Shown one piece after another: positions 1-10,213 of a DNA stretch of 64,000 nucleotides (within the stretch, counting starts at the first letter, position 1; each line of letters starts with the position of its first letter). The notes under the pieces were generated by a model that searched no databases, was not told the DNA's origin, and saw only the letters and a program-made list of their open reading frames with translations. A program made the position numbers and the translations under genes. Source of the stretch: Pontederia crassipes. Lineage: Eukaryota > Streptophyta > Magnoliopsida > Commelinales > Pontederiaceae. The stretch lies in the NCBI GenBank assembly GCA_030549335.1, contig CM060195.1, positions 25,796,874 through 25,860,873 on the forward strand. The letters are read 5' to 3'.

Positions 1-637
1 AGATGGATTAATATAATATAAGCATACATTTAATATTTTATTATTAACATTTTTGATGATCCTATCCTTTGGAATTACCGATAGAAACTCTAATTTCGTT
101 TCTGCCTCATTTTCCTTCTCTCCCTATGTCTCTCATTCTCCCCTCTGTTTCCTTATCTCTCCCTCTCCCCTCTCTCTTTCCATCTCTTTCTCTCCCCTCT
201 CTTTATCTCACGGCTCCGATGATGGCCATCCTCTCCCTCTCTCGATTCCGGTGACCTCTCATGGCTTTGACATCTCTGATCCGGTCGCCTACGGCCGATC
301 CGATCGATCCCCTAGATCGGTCACTTGGGCAGCCTAATTTTTTATATTTTAAAAACTATTTCCAACGGATGAATCCGTCAGAAAAGTGGATAACCATCGG
401 AGATTCCTATGGGAACTACCCCGTTGGAGGTTCCTACGAGACTCTCCCATCGAAAATACTGATGGTACCATCGAAAGTTTTGATGGATCAAGGTTGCTCG
501 TTCGAAAGTTTGCGCGATGAGAATTTTTCGAACAATTCTTAACTGTTGGAAAAGCCATCGAAAAATGATGTTCACGATGATTTTTTGGGATTTGCGATGG
601 ATACAACCATCAGAAATTTTATTTTTTTCTTGTAGTG
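1..637. mobile_element. CACTA (En/Spm-type) transposon terminus, partial
   Basis: The segment ends at 637 with TTTTTTTCTTGTAGTG, the reverse complement of the usual plant CACTA terminus (CACTACAAGAAAA). Positions 355-620 hold short diverged motifs around CCATCGGAG, CCATCGAAA and CCATCAGAA in both directions, as expected of CACTA subterminal repeats. The possible 3-bp target copy to its right is AGA. Positions 90-230 are a long polypyrimidine stretch. The other end lies outside the window, and no transposase is visible. Confidence 0.75.
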
Positions 638-640
638 AGA

Positions 641-1007
641 GAATTTTTGGTTAAGAAAAGATCATATTCGACATGGCCTTAAAAGACTTTGAACCACTAA
701 TAGTACCAAAAAGAGGAATCATGATCTAAATAGGTAAACCTCAACCACATGGGCATGGTTTTTCTTTTCTTTTTTTTTTCTTTTACGATGAGAGGGTATG
801 CACCATGTTTATTACATTATAGTGTATGATGCAATAATTTAAATTCATATTAGTAAAGAATAATTAATTAACATATTTTAATTGTGTTTGTATAAAAAAA
901 TATAATGATCAAGAATTAAAAAGTTAATTCGACAAACGAAGGCGAAGGGAGGTAGAGTCCAAGGGGGACTTTTTGAGTTTCTATACATATATGATTATTA
1001 TTAGACC

Positions 1008-1055
<48 letters not shown>

Positions 1056-1272
1056 TTATGTATGTATGTGTATATTATTCCTAATATTAATCATGACCCC
1101 ATAAATTTCAGCTTCAATATGATTTATGGGATTAATGTTCCTAGGGATGAGTACAATTCTGCATACATGTGGAGCAATCAAGATCTATAAATCTACCGCT
1201 GTCATCAAAATTTTTTTTCTCATTAATGAATTGTACACCACTTTCACACTCTTTTCTCCCTCTTTCTGCCGG
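641..1272. other. AT-rich spacer with (AT)n microsatellite
   Basis: No coding sequence is seen. Positions 645-760 resemble the downstream flank of the second thaumatin-like gene (see separate entry). A pure (AT)n run lies at about 1013-1051. The remainder is AT-rich with short homopolymers. Confidence 0.5.
645..760. repeat. Diverged copy of the thaumatin-gene 3' flank
   Basis: The stretch starting AAGAAAAGATCATA and running through ACTTTG..ACTAATA.TTGTACCAAAAA to AACCACATGG is colinear with 23945-24055, just downstream of the second thaumatin-like gene. No thaumatin coding sequence adjoins this copy. It may be a relic of a third gene's downstream region or a small dispersed repeat. Confidence 0.55.
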
Positions 1273-1485
1273 TGTAACACCTAAGATTTTATGAAAGGGC
1301 ATATTGGGATTTCGGCCCAAAACCCTAATGAACTCCTTATACAAGAGCCCTAAATCTCTTGTTAACCTATTTTCCTCATTCATGAACGCGACGGCTAGGG
1401 CTTGAGGAGAGGGAACCTAAGAAAGAAGGAAAAGGAAGAAGGAGAGGAAGAAGATACCATTCATCCATAAAGATAAGCACTGTTC
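1273..1485 (+). mobile_element. 5' fragment of family-A gypsy LTR
   Basis: The fragment begins TGTAACACCTAAGATTTTA and continues GAAAGGGCATATTG. This matches the reverse-strand LTR start at 38888 and, more loosely, the one at 55046. It then runs through a purine-rich segment and joins integrase-coding sequence directly near 1485, so most of the LTR and the internal region are deleted. Confidence 0.7.
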
Positions 1486-1750
1486 AAACCACTGAATGGA
1501 AGACCTTGTAGGTCTCTCACATGTTGAAGTGCAGTTGGTGAATGAAGACTATTAGAATCCGAGTTGGTAGGAAAGTATGTAGAGAAAGTGGATCTGATCA
1601 AGGGAAGGATGATGACAGCTCAGATCCGCAAAAAAAGGTTACGCAGATAAGAAAAGAAGGGAACATATCTATTGGATGGGGATCATGTATTGTTGAAAGG
1701 GTCTCCTACTAAGGGAGTCATGAGGTTCAGTAGAAAATGAAAGTTGACCC
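1486..1750 (+). pseudogene. Ty3/gypsy integrase C-terminal fragment, part 1
   Basis: Reading the plus strand gives a decayed Ty3/gypsy integrase C-terminal region: an NGRPCRS..C block (canonically YGRKCRSPICW), then ELV...EKVDLIKGRM, GDHVLLKGSPTKGVMRF and R.K.KLT. Several in-frame stops are present. The reading breaks at an (AT)n tract where the MULE is inserted, and resumes at 7867. It therefore belongs to the same gypsy copy as 7867-8168. Confidence 0.8.
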
Positions 1751-1776
1751 ATATATATATATATATATATATATAT

Positions 1777-2310
1777 GAGGTATATTAAGATGCATACAGA
1801 TATTTGTGTATGCATCCTGCAATCCCAGCATTGCTGCCGTCCGATTTAGACGTGTGGACATGATGTAATCATTTCAAAAGGCGCGGCTCAATGCATTGGT
1901 TCAGTTCCTGTGTGCGCGGTTCAATGCATTGGTTCAATCCGTGGCCGGTTCATTGGAAAGGAGCTTAGGGCATAAAAAAAAGAATAGCCCCTTCCCAGCT
2001 CCTAGTCCTGAGTGCTGCTGCTTCTTTCCCTAAGCCTGGCAGATCTCCATCAACAAAGAAAGGTGTGTCGTGATGTTGTAGAAAGCCCCCTGTGCTGCTT
2101 CTGCTTCCAGCTACTTGTCCTTTGATGTTGCTTCTTTCCCCATTGCTGCGTCCATTGGTGGTGCTGAAAAAAAAAGGGTATGTCGTCCATCCCTTCCCCC
2201 TCTCCATTTCTTTCCTCTTGTTTCTTTGTTTTTTTCTTTTGCATGTTTTTTGCTATAGATATCTCTATTGGTGCTGCCAGATTTTTTTCTTGTTTGCTTG
2301 CCCCCATGTT
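1777..2310 (+). repeat. Left terminal inverted repeat of the MULE
   Basis: The segment from GAGGTATATTAAG through CTGCAATCCCAGCATTGCTG and two copies of CAATGCATTGGTTCA to CCCTTCCCCCTCTCC is repeated in inverted orientation at 7255-7843 with few substitutions. A terminal hairpin (GCATACA...TGTATGC) sits at about 1789-1815. The inner part is less similar, and the right copy carries an extra insertion of roughly 150 bp. Confidence 0.9.
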
Positions 2311-2807
2311 TTCTTCTCAAAACATATTATGAGCATTTTTAGGGCACATTTTCTCCGGTTCATTTAATCCTTTCTCTCTTTATCATGATGTAGAAGCTAT
2401 GTGAAAACTCATTATTTGCATATTCTAGCAGATTTTCTGGAGCCCCATACGAGTTTGAAAGTGTTGCTAGATCTAAATTTCGAAGGGTGTTGGATCTCCA
2501 CAACAAGCAAAAGGGTTGCTGGTAATCTGCTAAGCATGCTACTTACTTTTGTGACTCAAGGCATAACTAGAACATATCTTGTCGTTATTCAGGGATTAAG
2601 GAAATATAAGACTAGGTACTGCTTCTTGTCATAACTACATCATGCACTGCTAATCTCCTAATCGTGCTACTTGATTTTACTACTTCTTGTGTTTTTTTTA
2701 ACATGAGAACCTGCTTTAGGGAAAGGAAACACATGACCAGGTAATAACATATAAATTATAAGACATGTAGGACGATATTAACTCATATGGTTTTTTATAC
2801 AGGTATC
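2311..2807 (+). other. Leader region of the GRF gene in the MULE
   Basis: This is non-repeat sequence between the left inverted repeat and the GRF zinc-finger start. A 77-codon open stretch at 2401-2634 shows no recognisable domain. The segment probably holds the promoter, leader and possibly leader introns of the plus-strand gene (inference). Confidence 0.35.
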
Positions 2808-3346
2808 ATGTCCAAGATTAACTCGACAACCATGCCTCTATGCAATTGTCAAGAAGAAGCAGTCATCAAAACATCATGGACCGAAACTAATCTGGGTCGA
2901 AGGTTTTATGGTTGTCATAATTACAAAGTAAGCATTTCAGTCTATGCACATTATAACTTAAACTTTTTTATGGTTATGCCCAATTAGTTTTCACTGATAC
3001 ATTGTTCATTTTTTTAGCGCAATAGAGGTTGTCAATACTTTCAATGGTTGGATCCGGATGTTGACTCTCGAAACAAGATCGTTATTAATGGCTTGCTGAG
3101 GAAGATGATGCAGACAGACTCTGACCACGAGGATGGAAGAAAAAAAAATTGAAGCTAATCTTGAAAATGGAAGGACCATATTTGAAGCTATTATTGAAGA
3201 TGAAAGAAGACGATTTGAAGCTACTATTGAAGATGAAAAGAAAAGATTTGAGGTTATTCTTGAGTTTGAAAGAAGAAGATGTAGATTGTTTAGGAACATC
3301 ACCATATGCTTGTTAATAGTATTGTTTTTATACATTTGGAAATGAA
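2808..3346 (+). pseudogene. GRF zinc-finger, coiled-coil, single-TM protein encoded by the MULE
   Basis: Exon 1 (2808-2927) starts at ATG and encodes the first half of a GRF-type zinc finger: C-N-C, then SWT..N.GRRFYGC. A GT-AG intron (2928-3017) follows. Exon 2 from 3018 completes the finger with RGCQYFQWLD. After DSDHEDGRKK the frame breaks in an A9 run near 3140. In the shifted frame (to 3346) come charged repeats of about 11-12 residues (FEAIIEDERRR / FEATIEDEKKR / FEVILEFERRR, a likely coiled coil) and a C-terminal hydrophobic segment (ITICLLIVLFLYIWK). The domain order resembles the At4g04775-like GRF proteins of plants, whose function is unknown. The gene starts next to one inverted repeat and converges on the transposase, the position of mudrB in MuDR, to which it is not similar. 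Removing one A from the run would give one continuous frame, so the break is either a mutation or a sequence error. Confidence 0.75.
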
Positions 3347-4513
3347 TGTCAGAAGTTGTACTTGTATTTATCTGCATGTGTAACAAAGACTTAAGTATAT
3401 GTACCTCCTGGAATGTGTTGAAAATTAATTAAGTTGTTTCAATGAATGCTTGCCGTTTTGCAATTTGTTGTGACTGCTTGCTATTAATACGACAATGGGT
3501 GGTATTACTATTACTGAGTCAGCAGAGCGTGTCAGAATGAACAATTTACCATTAATTAGTTGTTCATGAGCTCCATGTGAGTGTATTACATTTGAAAGAA
3601 AACATAATAATAAGAGGGAAATGTGAATGTATTGAAATTCTGAGCTCCTATTTGCAGAAAGAACAATTAAGAGGAGTTTGTGAAGATGAACATTTCCCCA
3701 CTACCAGTACCTCTACACTACAGTGACTACACAGTTCATAGCAATCTGTTCATATCATGCATGTTGCATGTCAATGTTTTGCCATGCATGATTTCGTCTT
3801 CAACATGTAAATTACTGGATAAATTGGTCATTCAAAAAATTAAGAAATATATGACAATAGCACAAACAACTGCAACAACTCGAATATAATCAAATAAATG
3901 ATAATAGCACCAACAACTGCAACAGCTCCAACGTATCAAATAAATGACAATAACACCAACAACTGTAATTTAATGCCATCAAAAGGCGTGGTTTAGTGCA
4001 AAGTTGGCAGCTAGTCAACAATTACAATTGATGCTAAGGTACAAAGTTGAACGACAACAACTACAATTTTAATGCTGTCTACATGACAAAAGCTTCAATT
4101 GCTGCTCGCCTACATGACAAAAACTTCAATTTCTGAGCAATCTGATTCATGAGGAGACTGGATGTAAAACCTTTCTAGTCTATCACTTGATGAAATGTCA
4201 GTCAAGCCTTTCATCTACTGAAAAATAAGAGAAGAAAAAAAAGTCTAAATTGGACAACAAACTTCATCCACATAAGCTATGAAGATAATTTCACTCACAA
4301 TCGTCGTCCTCCTCGTTTTCCTTTCCTCCACCTGCATAGCCTTCATCATCCTCATCTGTGTAGCGATAAATGTTTTTAGCTTTTTCTTTTATCTTCTTCT
4401 CTTCATCCTTTGCCTTACATTACCAATTAGACATTGATCCATTAGCATAGATTTAACAGAATAAAAATAAGATAAAAGTTAAGCATACAACATAGGGAAA
4501 AAATGAAATCTGA
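3347..4513. other. Region between the convergent MULE genes
   Basis: It probably holds the 3' ends of both MULE genes. Positions 3845-3975 contain about three imperfect tandem units of roughly 48 bp built around AATGA.AATA.CA..AACAAC. An acidic stretch on the minus strand (4300-4400, GAG/GAT-rich in sense) may be the 3' coding end of the transposase transcript, but no clean frame is seen. Confidence 0.4.
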
Positions 4514-6741
4514 TCAGATATGCATTACCTTAGCTACTTGACAAGTAGACCTATAGTGACCAGTTTTGCCGCATGCCCCACATATCCTCTTCTTAACCTC
4601 TGTTTGTGACATGGAAATTTCAATACCAGCTTTAATTCTTTGTATTCTTTTAGGCCTTCCTTTTGACTTCACACAAGCTGGATCGTTGACAATAACCTCA
4701 CATTTTTGAGAATTTACATTTAAAGCCACCGGTGCAATCTCTAATTCACATGCGCCCACAACTTTAAAAGCTTCAAACTTTTCAAGAATCTCATTAAGAA
4801 CAGACATTCCAAAATCTAGATGAATATCAAAACGTAAACCAAAATCGTTAACCCTCCATATATTCCTTCATCAAGCCCACTTTTTTAGATTAGTTACATT
4901 ATGTTCATTTATGGAAGTACTTGCATCGTTGTGAACTAAGCGGGCCTTTAAATACCGAGCGTCAATCGTCCATCGATGAAGAATATATTGTTCAGGCAAA
5001 CTTATTATTCCTTTCTTATTGAGAATATGTAAGATATGGACACAAAGTACTCCTTCTTGTTCAAACTTCTTACATGAAGAAGTTGCTGAAATTTTTTCAA
5101 GTTTGCTATATTCCACAAAGTTTTCTTGGTTGTTAGTCTCCATTGAGTACACAGAGTATAAAACTTGACCTGCAGCTTTCATTTTTTTTGTGCTTGAAAG
5201 TCATTGATAGATTTGAACTCTTTCTGGAATATGGAAAATATCTTTTCTGTATAAACTTTTCCTGCGTGGGCTTCTAACAAAATTTTTGAATGAAATGCAG
5301 GTGTGGAGTTGAGATTTTTAAAATCTTCACGTTATTCTGCTTCTCGATGATAATGAAGGGCTTTATCATATTGCACCACAAACTCTGCTAAAGATGTGAG
5401 AGTTTACAAAACCATCAAAAAAAGAATTAATACTTTCAGATCTTTGTGAAGATGACATGCCTGCACAGAAAATATCACTAAAATAAATGGGAACCCAAAA
5501 CTGTCGCTTATGAAACATATTTTCTGCCCAGTGATCATTTGGAATTGCATAAGCCTGCTTCAATGCCTTCCATTTTTCTTCGCATACTTTGATGGTAGAT
5601 GATCCATATATCCATTTCTTAAAGTCTTTCATGAAGTTACCATGTACAGATAGTTTGCATGTGTTAATCAATGCATTTTTTAAGATGTGCCAAATGCAAA
5701 ATCGATGCCTAGTATTTGAAAAAAACTTTACGAATAGAATTTTTCATGACAATATCTTGATCTGTAATAATACATATCGGTTCATTTTCTCTCATGCATT
5801 CTAACCAAGTCTCAAACAACCAAATAAAAGTATCTTCCGTCTCATTAGCAAGCAAAGCACATCTAAATAAAATAAATTGTTTATGGTGATTAACTCCCGT
5901 AAAGAGTGCGAATGGAATGCAAAACTTATTAGTTCTATATGTCGTGTCAAAAATCACAACATCTCCAAACGTGGAGTAATTATCCCTCGATCTACTATCT
6001 GCCCAAAACACATTTCTTACTGTGTTAGTTTCATCCATCACCATTTCAAAACTAAAGCCGACATCATCAACTTTCTTTTGCTTGAAGTAAGCAATCACAC
6101 TCATACATTCTTTACCGATGTTGTTTTGCCTTTTTGCATTCAAATGATTTATGCAGTCCTGTGTTGTAACTGATGGAACACCTGAAAAATTAAGGACTTT
6201 GGCAATATTAGAAGGACCCATCCCTGCTCCATGAAATTGTGTAATAAGATCTCTAGATGTATCACATAGGTTAGTATGAGATCGCATTCGTCCAACCTTC
6301 GAAGGAGTGGCTAACAAATGGTTATGTTCTTCATGAAGCCTTTTCACGATCCACTTTTTTTTCTTCTGTTTCAGAAATAAATAAGTGTGCTTCACAACCA
6401 ATCCTTACTTCCCTCCTCCGTTTCACATCCTTTCGGTCATTTCGACTAAGATCCTTATGACCTTCCTTGGAGCAAACAAATATTCTACTAGAAAACTTTC
6501 TTCTTGCATTTCTTGCATTTGCCTTTAGGAAGATAGACTTTCGTATGGAAAAACCGATGGTTCTAGCATATAAATTATAAAATTTGTATGCATCTTCATC
6601 TGATTCAAATATCATTCCAACGTATGATTTGCCATCAACACCATGTTGCTCTTGATATAATCTACCCGTATCTTGTATTGTGTTATTACTGACATCTTCA
6701 ATATCATGTACACTGTACACAAATTGATAAAATGAAGACAT
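4514..6741 (-). pseudogene. FAR1/FRS-type MULE transposase, frameshifted
   Basis: On the minus strand from ATG at 6741 the order is as follows. A FAR1 DNA-binding domain (GMIFESDEDAYKFYNLYA..GFSIRK; CSKEG; later HEEHNH). A MULE transposase core with the first acidic residue in FDTTYR and the second in TDQD. A FAGMSSSQRSESIN-like block (here FCAGMSSSQRSESIN) supplying a plausible third acidic residue. A SWIM finger in which the first cysteine appears replaced (TSSCKKFEQEGVLCVHIL). A final CCHC knuckle (CGACGKTGHYRSTC) at 4550-4590. The frame breaks at least four times: in an A8 run near 6355, a T7 run near 5725, near 5395, and in an A8 run near 5185. There is also an in-frame stop near 5335 and a stop gap at about 4810-4870. 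The family excises and moves the element by binding the inverted repeats. This copy would need several corrections to encode a full protein, so it is called a pseudogene. Confidence 0.88.
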
Positions 6742-7254
6742 AGAATACTATGTGTGAAGGGTTGTGTCAGCTAGTGTTTTACCTCTCTAGAGTTAGATTA
6801 GTTTCATCTTGGTGACATCCTGTATCATTGCTCATGTCTGATGATAGTGAGAAAAAAAATCAGAATGCAATTTAAACAAACGAGAAAAGAATTCTGTCAT
6901 TTAGAAGCATCCTTATCTATTAAGAAGCTAGGAAAAATAAAGAAAGGAAAGTACATTCGGCAGCTATCACATAATAATATGAATAAATAATGAGCTCACA
7001 CATTCAACTTCTTATGACATTATGAAGCTATCTTACAAAGAAAAAGGATACACTACAACATCAAAAGAAAGAAACATAATAAACTACAATATTGAAAGAA
7101 ACATAATAAAGATTAATCAAGAGTACAACACTAACGTATAGAGAAACAAATGGAAACAAATGGAGAGAAATTCTAATGTATGCAGAGATCTGTTGCAAAA
7201 AAAAAAAAAACAGAGAAACAAATGGAAAGAAACAAGAGGCAAGAGGAGATTACT

Positions 7255-7843
7255 TAGGGCCAAGCAAAAAAATGGGATCGAGGCGGATTCCAGCAGCACC
7301 AATGTAGGCGAAGCTTTCAGTCAGACCAAGCGCTCGACTGGCGGCATCAATGGAGAGATCAGCACTCGGCTCACAGTAGAGAGAAAGAGGAAAGAAATTG
7401 AGAGGGGGAGAGGGGGAAGGGATGAACGACATACCCTTTTTTTTCAGCACCACCAATGGACGCAGCAATGGAGAAAGAAGCAACATCAAAGGACAAGTAA
7501 TTGGAAGCAAAAGCAACACAGGGGGCTTTCTACAACATCACGACACACCTTTCTTTGTTGAAGGAGATCTGCCAGGCTTAGGGAAAGAAGCAGCAGCACT
7601 CGGGACTGGGAGCTGGGAAGGGGCTGGCTTCGATCTATTCTTTTTTTTATGCCCTAAGCTCCTTTCCAATGAATCGGGCATGGATTGAACCAATGCATTG
7701 AACCGCGCATGCAGGAACTGAACCAATGCATTGAGCCACGCCTTTTGAAATGATTACATCATGTCCACACGTCCAAAACGGACGGCAGCAATGCTGGGAT
7801 TGCAGGGTGCATACACAAATATGTGTATGCACCTTAATATACC
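7255..7843 (-). repeat. Right terminal inverted repeat of the MULE
   Basis: This is the inverted partner of 1777-2310. The outer 430 bp are nearly colinear. About 150 extra bases at 7255-7400 separate the inner homologous block (GGGCCAAGC..AAAATGGGATC). The outermost GGTGCATACACA...TGTGTATGCACC (7806-7833) is an almost perfect palindrome. The transposase start at 6741 lies about 500 bp inside, so its promoter is probably in or beside this repeat. Confidence 0.9.
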
Positions 7844-7866
7844 TATATATATATATATATATATAT

Positions 7867-8168
7867 CGGCCCATTCGAGATTCTAAAAAAGGTGGGTGAA
7901 GGAGCATACAAACTTGTATTGCCTCCTTTATATACTAGGATCCACAATATCTTTTATGTGTCTATGCTTTGCAAGTACACATATGACAACTCCCATGTAA
8001 TGGTGATTGAAAAGCCAACCATCAAGAAAGACCTCACCTACGAAGAGTACCCTATAGAGATACTTGAGTATGATGAGCGTCGTCTCAGGAACAAGGTGGT
8101 GAAGATAATAAAGATTGCATGGAAACACCACAACGACACTAAAGCAATATGGGAACAGGTAGACGAGA
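7867..8168 (+). pseudogene. Ty3/gypsy integrase C-terminal end, part 2
   Basis: The frame resumes with GPFEILKKVGEGAYKLVLPP, then IHNIFYVSMLCKY, DLTYEEYPIEIL, LRNKVVKIIK and WEQVDEIK. This is the standard C-terminal tail of Ty3/gypsy integrases and is open to 8254. At about 8170 the sequence switches to LTR sequence (AAAACCCTAATGAC..CCTATATAAGAGCCCT, compare 1320), so the normal polyprotein end and LTR start were lost by deletion. Confidence 0.85.
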
Positions 8169-8514
8169 TCAAAAACCCTAATGACTTCCTATATAAGAGC
8201 CCTACTCCTATCATGGATTTTGATGAGGAATTTACCGTAGTTCACGAGATCTGAATCTTTATTATATGTTCCATGTTAAGATCTATCATTAATAGATCCA
8301 TGTGCTAGGTAGTTTTATTGGAAAAATCATGTTATTATGCTTTGGGAAGAAAGGAAACCTAGATTTTATTAAATGATTATTTTACCATGTTCTTCATGTG
8401 TTTTCTTGATGCTAAGACATCTAAGAATCATGTATGAAGGTTTTAGAATGTTTCATATGAATTACCCAATGTTTCTACATCAAATTTGGGTAAAGTCCAG
8501 GATGAAACGAAGGA

Positions 8515-8790
8515 CAACGACCTCTGTCATAGCCATGACGAGCCTCGTCACGCCCGTGATGGAAGGGTTGAAGAGCGAATGAAATTTGGCTTCTATCACA
8601 ACTATGACGAACATCGACACGCCCGTGAAAAGAGGACCGGAGAACGGTCCAGAAGATAGCATTCTGTCATGCTCGTGACATCTATTGTCACAACCGTGAC
8701 AAGGTTAGTACGACTGTGACAGAATGGGGGCAAAAGATTGGGTTTCTGTCACAGTCGTGACCAACCCAATCACAGTTGTGATAGCTCGGA
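8515..8790. repeat. Cluster of TGTCAC-N4-GTGACA-type dyads
   Basis: About eight imperfect inverted-repeat motifs occur at irregular short spacing, for example GTCACGCCCGTGAT, GTCATGCTCGTGACA, GTCACAACCGTGACA and GTCACAGTCGTGAC. The same type of cluster occurs at 38100-38310 and 54165-54470 in other LTR copies. Confidence 0.75.
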
Positions 8791-9405
8791 AAATGAATTT
8801 AATTTATATTTAAACTATTTTTAAGGTATTTACTATTATGTAATAATGATTGATAATTGTATATGATCTTAGATAAACGAAATGCATGGACAATCGTAAC
8901 TAGGTTAAAATCTGAAGACTGAGCGATGTAAATTGTTTGATGATTCTGATAATAATAAACCAATTGAAGAATACTATTACTTGTCGCCCTTAAACTAATG
9001 ATAGAAAATACCGTGCACTGCTCCATGTGTGTTAGACTTTCCTTTGGGAAATTATTGTGCCTGCACCTTGGAGTTTACATTTTCTGGAGGAATAACCATG
9101 GCAGCTCGAAAAATGAATTAAGTTATATTTAAGCTATTTTAAGGTATTTACTATTATGTAACAATGATTGTACATGAACCTAGATACACGAAATCCATGG
9201 ACAACCATATCTAGATTAAAATATGAAGATTGAACGACGTAAATTGTTTGATGATTGTGATAATAATGAATCAATTGAAGAATATTGTTACTTGTCGCTC
9301 CTCAAATTGATGATAGGAAATACTTTGCCTTGCTCCATGTGTGTTAGAATTTCATTCGGAAAATTACTGTGCCCTGTACCTTGGAGTTAGCATTTCCTAG
9401 AGGAA
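8790..9405 (+). repeat. Tandem duplication of about 305 bp inside the LTR
   Basis: Two diverged copies lie in direct orientation, 8788-9092 and 9097-9405. Both begin around GCTCGRAAAATGAATT and share TAAGGTATTTACTATTATGTAA, GTAAATTGTTTGATGATT and GCTCCATGTGTGTTAGA. The reverse-strand copies at 37.8-38.1 kb and 53.9-54.1 kb have only one copy. Confidence 0.8.
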
Positions 9406-10213
9406 TAACTGTATTTCTCCGAAAACGATATGTATATTCCTATGGGAGCCTCGGCTCTAAGGCATATCTAGCCTACTCGAGGGCAACAACTTGATTCATC
9501 AATTACTGATAAGATCAAAGACTGAACTGAAAGGACCGATGAAAGTGAGATTCAAAGGATTATAAAGCAACTTGAGGACACTACTAAAACAAGATAACGA
9601 GAAGTGCTAGGGACTTGGTATGCCTACGATTACTGATTGATTGATGTATTGACTGTTACATGATTGTATGCCAATTAATGTTAATACTATTGATATACAT
9701 TGATGATATGATATAAAATATTGATGTGTCATCATATGATTATGACATCATGCATATTTATTTTATGCCTATGAATTGTTAGTATTTTGCTTAGGATGCA
9801 TATCATTGCACGATCTTTACATATTCTAACTGAGAAACTCTGCATTCTTGATTCATGTAAATAACTGATATTCTTGGATGGATGACTGACTCACCTCATG
9901 AGGACTAAGTTACACATGGCATAATAATAGATGGAGTCATGAGTCAGTTTGTCTTAGAAATGAATATGAATAATGTTTTTATTATTTTTTATGACATTAG
10001 TTTTGTTGATTTGTTAATTTAAACTCTTTCACTAAACAAATGATGATTTTATCTTATTCTAAATGAATAATAGTTTTTCTCTACGTCACTGTTGCATCAT
10101 ATTATTATGATCATGTTATGGTGAATGGGCTAACACAGTCGAAATGACTTAGCTTTTAAAGTGAAATTTCGGGGTGCCCTCTAGCTTTTAGGGTGAAATT
10201 TTTGAGTGTTACA

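Larger units (their letters stand above)
1751..7866. mobile_element. Mutator-like element (MULE), about 6.1 kb, two genes
   Basis: This DNA transposon has long terminal inverted repeats (left 1777-2310, right 7255-7843), both bordered by (AT)n runs. Inside are two converging genes: a GRF zinc-finger gene on the plus strand near the left end, and a FAR1/FRS-type transposase on the minus strand near the right end. The insertion splits a gypsy integrase reading frame between its KLT and IGPFEIL-like blocks. The 9-bp target duplication expected of MULEs cannot be resolved because both borders are AT repeats; TTGACCCAT on the left and TCGGCCCAT on the right match at 7 of 9 positions. Confidence 0.9.
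8169..10213 (+). mobile_element. Family-A gypsy LTR (start truncated)
   Basis: Colinear with reverse-strand copies at 37167-38888 and 53842-55046. It ends GGGTGAAATTTTTGAGTGTTACA-like at 10213, with terminal TTACA matching the TGTAA start of the family. A CTATATAAG motif lies at 8189-8197. Positions 8500-8790 hold inverted-dyad motifs, and 8790-9400 is an internal tandem duplication. No long open frame is present. Confidence 0.8.

Noticed and set aside
8515-8790. Dyad cluster as a set of Rho-independent terminators or a tRNA cluster
   Set aside because: Eukaryotic nuclear context, no T-tracts, no cloverleaf; it recurs only inside one LTR family.
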